In this document: in pieces, positions 33,543-39,329 of the stretch
Position numbering within the stretch: the stretch's first letter is position 1
Layout of the letters: each line of letters starts with the position of its first letter
Source: an uncultured bacterium
GTDB lineage: Bacteria > Desulfobacterota > Desulfobaccia > Desulfobaccales > 0-14-0-80-60-11
NCBI GenBank assembly: GCA_937943575.1
Contig: CALEAV010000036.1
Span: 1 to 39,329, forward strand
Length of the DNA: 39,329 bases
Direction: 5' to 3'
Made by a program: the position numbers and the translations under genes
Notes under the pieces: model-generated
What the model was told of the DNA's origin: nothing
Database searches by the model: none
The model's input: only the letters and a program-made list of their open reading frames with translations

Positions 33543-33934
33543 AAGGTCCCACCCACGGACCCATCACTGAGATCAACATGACCCCCTTGGTGGACATCGT
33601 GCTCGTCATCCTCATCATCTTCCTCATCACCGCCACGGTCATGCTGCCCCGCACCTTCTCCATCGCCCTGCCCCAAGCCACTCAGGCGGAAAAACTGGAG
33701 AGCACCCCGGTCATCGTGAGCCTTGACCGGGAGGGCAGGATCGCCATCAACGGCCGCCGCCTGGAGCACGACGGGGAGTTTGAGGCGGTCTTCCGGGCCC
33801 AGCCCCAGGGGAGGGAATCCCTGGCGGTCATCGCCGCGGACAAGGAGGTGCGGCACGGCCGCTTGATTGAGGTCATCGACCGGCTGCGGGCCCTCAAAGT
33901 GCAGCGCCTGGGCATCGAGGTGGAGCAGCCCTGA
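33539..33934 (+). CDS. exbD: ExbD/TolR-type protein
   Basis: A 131-residue single-span protein. The conserved motif EINMTPLVDIVLVILIIFLI carries the functional aspartate (D19) in the membrane span. The periplasmic domain (VIVSLDREGRIAINGRRLE, VIAADKEVRHGRLIEVIDRL) is typical. It starts in an ATGA overlap with exbB, showing translational coupling, and is followed 2 bases later by tonB. Confidence 0.94.
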   Translation: MKGPTHGPITEINMTPLVDIVLVILIIFLITATVMLPRTFSIALPQATQAEKLESTPVIVSLDREGRIAINGRRLEHDGEFEAVFRAQPQGRESLAVIAADKEVRHGRLIEVIDRLRALKVQRLGIEVEQP

Positions 33935-33936
33935 GC

Positions 33937-34758
33937 ATGGGTGCGCTGGGGCCGCATCCGGGAGGGGGGGAGGACTGGCGGGTCTGGCCGGCGGCGCTGG
34001 CCGGCTCCCTGGCCCTCCATGTGCTCCTTTTGGCCGGGACAACCTGGTGGCGGGGCGGCCCCCCTCCCAAAACCCGCCAGGTGGTGCCCATTGAGGCCAT
34101 TCTCCTGACCCAGATGTCTCCGGGACCGGCGGGCGGCGGCGGCACCCCGGCGGGCCCGGCGGCGGAGAAGGAGGCTCCTCAACCGCCCGCCCCTCCGCCC
34201 CCTCCCAAACCCCAGGTGAAGCCCCGGCCGCAGGTCAAAAGGCCGCCTGAACCGCCGCCACCCTTGGCCCTGCCCCGGCCTGGGGCCCCCCCGGCCCTTG
34301 CTCCCAAAGCAGCCCCGCCGGCGCCCGCCGAGCTCACCGCCCGGGCCGGGGGCTCTGTGGCTTCCGGAAGCGGCGGAAGCACAGGGGGGAGCGGCGGGGG
34401 CACGGGGGGCGGCCACGGCCCCGGCAGCGGCACCGGGGTGGGGGCCGGTATGGGCACGGGCAACCCCCTGGCCGCCTACCTGCAGGAGGTGCGCCGGCTT
34501 CTGGAGCGCCACAAGGAATACCCCCTGCTGGCCCGGCAGATGCATCTGGAGGGGGTGGCGGTGGTCCAGTTCACCATTGCCGCGGACGGCCGCCTGGAGG
34601 GGGCCGGCCTGAAACGCTCCTCCGGCCACGGGCTCCTGGACCAGGCGGCTCAGGACACGGTGCGCCGGGTGGGCCGCTTCCCGCCGCTCCCCCCCGCCCT
34701 GGGCCGGGACCGCCTGGCCTTGGCCATCCCCATCTCCTTCCGCCTCCTGGACCGCTGA
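33937..34758 (+). CDS. tonB: TonB energy transducer
   Basis: A 273-residue protein. An N-terminal membrane anchor (ALAGSLALHVLLLAGTTWWR) precedes a long Pro-rich segment (PPAPPPPPKPQVKPRPQVKR, about residues 85-115) and a Gly/Ser-rich spacer (SGSGGSTGGSGGGTGGGHGP, about 145-180). The C-terminal domain follows (YLQEVRRLLERHKEYPLLAR, EGVAVVQFTIAADGRLEGAG, LDQAAQDTVRRVGRFPPLPP). The long Pro/Gly spacer fits a periplasm-spanning transducer. It completes the TonB system that would energise the receptor upstream. Confidence 0.93.
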   Translation: MGALGPHPGGGEDWRVWPAALAGSLALHVLLLAGTTWWRGGPPPKTRQVVPIEAILLTQMSPGPAGGGGTPAGPAAEKEAPQPPAPPPPPKPQVKPRPQVKRPPEPPPPLALPRPGAPPALAPKAAPPAPAELTARAGGSVASGSGGSTGGSGGGTGGGHGPGSGTGVGAGMGTGNPLAAYLQEVRRLLERHKEYPLLARQMHLEGVAVVQFTIAADGRLEGAGLKRSSGHGLLDQAAQDTVRRVGRFPPLPPALGRDRLALAIPISFRLLDR

Positions 34759-34872
34759 CGCCCGGGATGGTCCGGTCCGACCGGCAGGGGGCTGCGGACA
34801 CACGGCCGTCCCCCTTTCCCCCGGCCCCTGAAATCAGTCCCCGCAGCGCCGGGCACCCTCCCCCTGATCAAA

Positions 34873-34982
34873 ATGAGTAGTTTTGCTCATAGCCTCTGTC
34901 CCCTGGGGAAACCACAATAAAAGCCACCAGCATATGGGCAGGCAGGGCCCTGACCCCCTCCGGGAGGCTTCCTGCCAGGGGG
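34873..34982 (+). promoter_or_regulatory. Intergenic region with inverted repeat and stem-loop before the cytochrome gene
   Basis: In the 287-base gap between tonB and the cytochrome gene, ATGAG (34873-34877) and CTCAT (34886-34890) form a small inverted repeat. Then GGCAGG (34941-34946) can pair with CCTGCC (34971-34976) around an inner CCTC/GAGG hairpin, and CCCCC (34954-34958) can alternatively pair with GGGGG (34978-34982), a pseudoknot-like possibility. There is no T-run. Nothing else was seen. Confidence 0.3.
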
Positions 34983-35045
34983 TGACCGGGGATGTCCGGT
35001 TGCTCATCACTCACCGACAGGTTCAACCCAGAAAAAGGAGAAGCC

Positions 35046-37529
35046 ATGTCCTTCGCCCGCTTTCGCCGCCGCGCCGCTCCGTGGCTCCTGCTGCCGCTCG
35101 TTGCCGGGCTGCTCCTCACCGGGGTGCCCGTGCCGCCGGCCCGGGCCCAGGTGGAGCCCCCGCCTTTTCCCATTCAGACGCCGGAGGATGCCCGGGCCTG
35201 GGGGTTTGACTCCCTGGGCCGCATGATGTCCGGGCAGATGCCGGGGTATCCCAAACCCCACGGCCAGCCGTTGGTCCTCAACCCCGCTTATAAGGTGCCT
35301 CTGCCACCCAATCTGGGGGAGTTCGTCAAGAACCGGCAGGCCGCCCTGGCGTTGGGCAAGGCCCTCTTCTGGGACATGCAGGTGGGCTCCGACGGCATCA
35401 TGGCCTGCGCCACCTGCCATTTTCAGGCCGGGGGGGATGTGCGCCCCACCAACCAGGTGGCCCCGGCGGGCAATCAGGTGAGGTATGAGCGGGACACCGG
35501 CCCCTTCAGCGAAGTCATCGGCTTTTTCAATGCCGGCCGGACCGGCTCCGATACCTTCGAAACTGTGTTCGGTCGGACTTGGGCGGCAAATTTTGAGCTG
35601 GCAGGGGAGGACTTCCCCCTGGTTCTCAAGCAGAATGCCTTCCTGCCCGCCACCCCCGTCTTTGGGGACATCATCGCTGCGGACCCCGCCAGCGGCAACC
35701 GCAACGACGTGGTGGGCTCCATGGGTCTGATGACGGGCACCTTCGCGGGGGTCACCCCGGGCAGCCCGGTGGATCTCTTCTCCGGCTCCCTGGGTACCAT
35801 GCGCCAAACCACGGCCAGAAACGCCCCGTCTTCGGTCAACGCGGTCTTCAACCTCTTCCAGTTCTGGGACGGCCGGGCCCACCCCAGCTTCAACGGCGCC
35901 AACCCGGTGGGGCCCTTCTCCCGGCCGACCCCCAAGTATTTCACTTATAAAAACGGCAAGATCCAGTCCAAGGTGCTGCAGATGCAGATGGCCTCCCTGG
36001 CCTCCCAGGCCACCGGGCCGCCCCTAAGCGACGTGGAGATGTCCTTTGCCGGCCGCACCTGGCCGGAAATCGGCAAGAAGCTGACCCGAGGTGGGCTGAT
36101 GCGGCCCCTGGCTTACCAGGAGGTGGCGGCGGAGGACAGCGTCCTGGCCTCTTACCGGCATTCCTCCGGGAAAGGCCTGAACAAAACCTACAAGGAGCTG
36201 GTCCAGGCCGCCTTCCGGGATGAGCTCTGGAACGCCCCGGACAGTCTCGCCTTCACCTTCCCCCAGGGCAAACTGGTGCGCACCACCACAGATGAGCTGA
36301 TCTTCCTCCCCGGGGAGGTCCAATTCCTTCAGGCCAAGGCCACCAAGGGCAAGGGCGGCACCAAGCCGCCCCCCGGCTACACCCTGATGGAGGCCAACTT
36401 CGCCCTTTTCTGGGGCATTGCGGTGATGCTCTATGAAGCGGAGCTGGTCTCCCCCCAAAGCCCCTTTGACCGGTGGATGGAAGGGAATGGCGCCTTCGTG
36501 GAGGGGTTCGGGCCAAAGGAGCTGGACGGCCTCAACGTCTTTGTGGGCGCCGGCAAGTGCATCGCCTGCCACAGCGGTCCGGAGTTCACCAACGCCACGG
36601 TGCGCAACACCCAAAACGGCCGGGAGCAGATCGAGCCGGTCATCAGGCTGGACGGCACCCCGGCCTTCTATGACAACGGCTTCTACAACGTGGGCATCAC
36701 CCCCACGGTGGATGACCTGCTGCGGGGCGCCGCCGGTCCCGGCAACCTCCCCTGGGGGTCGGCGCGGCAGTTCCTCTTCCAGAAAAACGGCATCCAGAAC
36801 ATCCCCTTTCCCATCATGGGGCTGCCCATCGGCAATCTGACCCCGGGGACCTGCACCGGGCTGGATGCCAACGGCAAATGCATCGGCACCTTCACCCCGG
36901 ACCCCGCTTCTTCCCAGCTCTTTGCCCTGGCCGAGGATCCGGACCTGGGACCCATCCACTTCCTGGTCTGCACCGACCTGGATGGGGACGGCAGGTGCGG
37001 CCTCAATGATGACATCGTCATCAAGGCCCTGGACATGGACGGCAATGCCAAGGCGTCCAGCCTGCGCAATGTGGAGCTGAACGGCCCTTATTTCCACAAC
37101 GGCGGCGCCGCCACCCTGCAGCAGACCCTGGATGAGTACGACATCGGCGGCAAGTTCAACCGGGCCTTCCTCAACCGGGTGGACATGCTGCCGGATATCG
37201 CGCCCCTGGGACTGGGCGACCTCACCACGCCCCAGGGCTTTAACGCCGAAGAGGCCCTCATCGCCTTCCTCCTGGCCCTCACCGACCCCAACGTGAAAAA
37301 GGAGGCCAAGCCCTTTGACCATCCCCAGCTTTTCATCCCCATTGACGGCACTGCGCCCATCCTGGATGTGTCTCAGCCGGATTGGAACGCCTGGCTGAAG
37401 AGCAAGCCCCTGTGGTTCCGGGAATTGCCGGCTACCGGGAAGGACGGCGGGGCGGAACTCCAGACCTTCCTTTACCTGGACCACTTTGAAGGGGACACGG
37501 GCAAGGGGCCGATCATCGAAAATCCGTAA
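35046..37529 (+). CDS. Large di-heme cytochrome c peroxidase (MauG/CCP)-like protein
   Basis: An 827-residue exported protein with a signal peptide (basic MSFARFRRR, hydrophobic core, PPARA). Two c-type heme sites are seen: CATCH (residues 121-125, in GKALFWDMQVGSDGIMACAT context) and CIACH (about 505-509, in GAGKCIACHSGPEF). The bacterial CCP C-terminal block is present (SSLRNVELNGPYFHNGGAAT, LQQTLDEYD). Classical CCPs are about 330 residues; here the hemes are 380 residues apart. A Ca-binding-like loop TDLDGDGRCGLNDD (about 643-656) is inserted. It would reduce peroxide or oxidise a partner in the periplasm. The start has AAAAAGGAGAAGCC before the ATG. Confidence 0.88.
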   Translation: MSFARFRRRAAPWLLLPLVAGLLLTGVPVPPARAQVEPPPFPIQTPEDARAWGFDSLGRMMSGQMPGYPKPHGQPLVLNPAYKVPLPPNLGEFVKNRQAALALGKALFWDMQVGSDGIMACATCHFQAGGDVRPTNQVAPAGNQVRYERDTGPFSEVIGFFNAGRTGSDTFETVFGRTWAANFELAGEDFPLVLKQNAFLPATPVFGDIIAADPASGNRNDVVGSMGLMTGTFAGVTPGSPVDLFSGSLGTMRQTTARNAPSSVNAVFNLFQFWDGRAHPSFNGANPVGPFSRPTPKYFTYKNGKIQSKVLQMQMASLASQATGPPLSDVEMSFAGRTWPEIGKKLTRGGLMRPLAYQEVAAEDSVLASYRHSSGKGLNKTYKELVQAAFRDELWNAPDSLAFTFPQGKLVRTTTDELIFLPGEVQFLQAKATKGKGGTKPPPGYTLMEANFALFWGIAVMLYEAELVSPQSPFDRWMEGNGAFVEGFGPKELDGLNVFVGAGKCIACHSGPEFTNATVRNTQNGREQIEPVIRLDGTPAFYDNGFYNVGITPTVDDLLRGAAGPGNLPWGSARQFLFQKNGIQNIPFPIMGLPIGNLTPGTCTGLDANGKCIGTFTPDPASSQLFALAEDPDLGPIHFLVCTDLDGDGRCGLNDDIVIKALDMDGNAKASSLRNVELNGPYFHNGGAATLQQTLDEYDIGGKFNRAFLNRVDMLPDIAPLGLGDLTTPQGFNAEEALIAFLLALTDPNVKKEAKPFDHPQLFIPIDGTAPILDVSQPDWNAWLKSKPLWFRELPATGKDGGAELQTFLYLDHFEGDTGKGPIIENP

Positions 37530-37573
37530 ATCTCACCGCTCCGGGAAAGCTCCCCCTGCCCCGGAACTTTGCC

Positions 37574-37605
37574 GCCGCGGCCGTAATCCGGCTGCGGCTT
37601 TTTTT
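37574..37605 (+). terminator. Intrinsic terminator after the cytochrome gene
   Basis: GCCGCGGCCG (37574-37583) and CGGCTGCGGC (37589-37598) form a 10-base stem with one G-U pair and a 5-base loop, followed by seven T (37599-37605). Confidence 0.85.
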
Positions 37606-37632
37606 GACCTGAAGGGACCTTTGGTGTAGAGT
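37604..37632 (+). promoter_or_regulatory. Candidate promoter of second ankyrin lipoprotein gene
   Basis: TTGACC (37604-37609), a 17-base spacer and TAGAGT (37627-37632). The -35 element overlaps the end of the T-run of the preceding terminator. Confidence 0.45.
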
Positions 37633-37767
37633 AAATGACTGGCAAAAGGCGGGAGAGGGGGCAAAGTCCTCGTTCCCCGGCCCTTCTCCCCGATGCAGTC
37701 TCACCTGAGGTGGGCGCTGCGGCGCCGCCGACCTTGCCGGGAGGGAGAGAGACAGGTGCCTGCCGGG

Positions 37768-38574
37768 ATGATGCGCTTCCGGATTCTCCTCATCAGCCTC
37801 GCCTGCTTTCTGATGACCTTGGCATGCGCCCGGGACCCCCAGGCCGACGCCCGGGTCCAGCTCTCCCGGAAGGGGCTGGAGTTCACCCCCGAGGTATTCC
37901 TGGCCCAGGTGCGCAAAGGGGAGCTGGAGGCGGTCCGCCTCTTTCTCGCCGCCGGCATGTCCCCCGACACCCGGGACAGGCGGGGCAATACCGCCCTGAT
38001 CCTGGCGGCCCAGCAGGGGAGGCCGGAGGTCATCGCCCTGCTGTTGGACCAGGGCGCCAAGATGGAGGCCCGTGACCCCCTGGAGGGCCGGACGCCCCTT
38101 TTGTGGGCCATTGCCTATAAGCGCCCCCAGGCGGTGGCGCTGCTCCTGGAGCGGGGGGCGGATCTCAGCGCCAGCGACCGGCATGGCCGCAATGCGGCCC
38201 TCACTGCAACCCTCTATGGCCGGGCGGAGATTCTGGCCCTCCTGGCCGATAAAGGGGTGTCCTTCGCCGGTGCGGATGCCCAGGGGCGCACCCTGCTCAT
38301 GCTGGCGGCGGGCGCCGGCCGGGCGGACAACGTGCGGTTTCTTCTGGAGCGGGGCGCCGACCCCGACGCCCGGGACTCCAAGGGCCGCACCGCCCTGATG
38401 CACGCCGCCATGGCCGGCCGCCGGGAGGTGGTCAAGGTGCTTTTGGAGAAGGGCGCCGACGCCGACCTCGCCGATCAGGACGGCAAGAAGGCCCTGGATC
38501 TGGCCCGGGAGGACGAAGAGCTCCTCAGACTCCTCTTTCAGGCGGAGAAAGCCCCATCGCCCGCCGCCCCCTGA
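37768..38574 (+). CDS. Ankyrin-repeat lipoprotein (copy 2)
   Basis: A 268-residue protein: a signal segment with a lipoprotein-like cysteine (MMRFRILLISLACFLMTLAC), a charged lead-in (RDPQADARVQLSRKGLEFTP) and about six ankyrin repeats (GNTALILAAQQGRPEVIALL, GRTPLLWAIAYKRPQAVALL, GRTLLMLAAGAGRADNVRFL, GRTALMHAAMAGRREVVKVL). Its layout mirrors the ankyrin gene at 5726-6661 down to the FxxxVRxGxLxAVRLFLxAGM capping segment, so the two are paralogues. The start is one of two adjacent ATGs at 37768/37771; a longer frame to 37693 would put basic residues before the signal. The periplasmic binding partner is unknown. Confidence 0.83.
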   Translation: MMRFRILLISLACFLMTLACARDPQADARVQLSRKGLEFTPEVFLAQVRKGELEAVRLFLAAGMSPDTRDRRGNTALILAAQQGRPEVIALLLDQGAKMEARDPLEGRTPLLWAIAYKRPQAVALLLERGADLSASDRHGRNAALTATLYGRAEILALLADKGVSFAGADAQGRTLLMLAAGAGRADNVRFLLERGADPDARDSKGRTALMHAAMAGRREVVKVLLEKGADADLADQDGKKALDLAREDEELLRLLFQAEKAPSPAAP

Positions 38575-39061
38575 ACTCCCCCGATATGCCCCCACCCTGG
38601 GTCGGCGCAGAAAGAAGCCGCTCCGGAATTGCCCCTTCAGGTGCGCCGGGACCCCATCTTGAGCCGCTCAGCCCGGAGATCCTCCGGGTCAGGCAGGGGG
38701 CGGCGGAACCGGCCGCCGGCTCCCGGGGCGGGTCTGCGGGCAGCGGGGGGATGTGTCCTCGGTATCCACCCCCACCTGAGAGGGGGCACCTCCCTTGGCA
38801 GGCCGGCCAGGCGGCGAAGCTCCTCCCACCCGGGCAACTCGCTCAGGCCTTGATTGACCCGGCCGTCACCCGCCAGCACCCAGGGCAGCCGGTGAGGAGC
38901 GGGGAACCCGGTCGCCGGGGGAGTGCGGGTTTGGCCGGCAGGTCTGCAGAGGGCGGGAGGAGCTCCACGCTGGAGTGGGAGCGGGCCTACCGCCGCCCGG
39001 ATTCGCCGGAAGACGACAAGGGCCGCCAAGCCGTGGCCATTGTTTCCCCTTAACCTTGCGT
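38575..39061. other. 487-base stretch without a confident gene, next to the CRISPR array
   Basis: Frames on both strands are open for about 155 codons (38586-39053 plus, 38637-39104 minus), but neither shows a recognisable family, a ribosome-binding site or consistent protein-like composition. The minus-strand frame runs into the first CRISPR repeat. A segment reading PLRWGWIPRTH on the minus strand is faintly like SRAP-family proteins but is not followed by the expected residues. It may be a decayed gene. Confidence 0.35.
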
Positions 39062-39329
39062 TTTTCAATCCTCGCCCGGTATTGCTACCGGGCGCTACGC
39101 GCATGCGGGTGACCCCATGAAACCAGCTAGTATCAGTTTCAATCCTCGCCCGGTATTGCTACCGGGCGCTACGCCAGTGCGGGTCCAGGCCCCCAGCTAT
39201 ATCGTGCGTTTCAATCCTCGCCCGGTATTGCTACCGGGCGCTACGCCTGCCGGTGCGGATGAGGTCACAATGCTCCAGGACGTTTCAATCCTCGCCCGGT
39301 ATTGCTACCGGGCGCTACGCCTGCCGGTG
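39062..39329 (-). CRISPR. CRISPR array, leader-distal end (4 repeats, truncated by window)
   Basis: Four repeats of 37 bases at 39062-39098, 39136-39172, 39208-39244 and 39282-39318, with spacers of 37, 35 and 37 bases and 11 bases of a fourth. Each repeat begins GTTTCAATCC on the plus strand and contains 9-base palindromic arms CGCCCGGTA and TACCGGGCG around TTGC. Read on the minus strand the repeat ends ATTGAAAC, the crRNA 5' handle seen in several type I and III systems, so transcription is probably leftward from a leader beyond the window. The first repeat differs at its first base (T for G), as expected of a degenerate terminal repeat. All repeats are followed by GC, so the unit could be 39 bases. 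No cas gene is in the window. Confidence 0.95.

Noticed and set aside
36024-37484. 486-codon open frame antisense to the cytochrome gene
   Set aside because: Same reason: both heme motifs are on the plus strand, and the antisense product has no recognisable feature.

Overview
The window is very GC-rich, double-membrane bacterial chromosome. It encodes lipoproteins, outer-membrane barrels, a complete TonB system and a prepilin peptidase. A flavoredoxin closely resembling the Desulfovibrio gigas type, a free-standing corrinoid-binding domain of the acetyl-CoA pathway corrinoid/iron-sulfur protein, rubrerythrin-like and di-heme peroxidase proteins all point to an anaerobic, probably thermotolerant or sulfate-reducing-type Desulfobacterota (former Deltaproteobacteria). 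The taxonomic call is inference; no rRNA, tRNA or insertion sequence was seen.

Layout. Positions 1-16,100 are mostly housekeeping and orphan genes: corrinoid-domain protein, secreted protein, EEP-fold hydrolase, flavoredoxin, lipoprotein plus prepilin peptidase, an ankyrin lipoprotein, a Nudix CoA pyrophosphatase, a ferritin-like protein, a heptanucleotide tandem repeat leading into a metallo-beta-lactamase-fold hydrolase, a polyprenyl diphosphate synthase, a HIT protein, a PPP-type phosphatase, a PflA-like radical SAM enzyme, a UvrD-type helicase and a PAS histidine kinase. Positions 16,290-21,765 are a nickel/cobalt ECF uptake operon (CbiM, CbiL/NikL-like, CbiQ, CbiO) extended by an outer-membrane barrel, a small periplasmic protein and a DUF4198 protein. 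Positions 21,962-23,919 hold a two-gene end-joining set (Ku and a minimal ATP-dependent ligase). Positions 24,149-27,256 carry a WYL regulator divergent from an ARPP-1 family protein, then a small radical SAM protein. Positions 27,287-34,758 are a complete TonB-dependent import module: receptor, binding protein, permease, ATPase, ExbB, ExbD, TonB. A large di-heme cytochrome c peroxidase-like protein, a second ankyrin lipoprotein and the edge of a CRISPR array (39,062 to the window end) close the window.

The most interesting signal is a set of short promoter-proximal leaders, each ending in an intrinsic terminator, in front of the cbiM operon (16,325-16,427), the TonB receptor (27,321-27,400, followed by a second terminator at 27,560-27,606) and exbB (32,768-32,853). 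The cbiM and exbB leaders share a 15-base block and the same architecture: a first hairpin with an ATGAA loop, then a second potential ATGAA hairpin whose sequence is also the 5' arm of the terminator. The receptor leader has a related version (TCGAA and ACGAA). This looks like one transcription-attenuation system, riboswitch or protein-dependent antiterminator, that co-regulates inner-membrane metal uptake, the outer-membrane receptor and its energy supply. Its ligand is unknown; nickel, cobalt or a corrinoid is the contextual guess.
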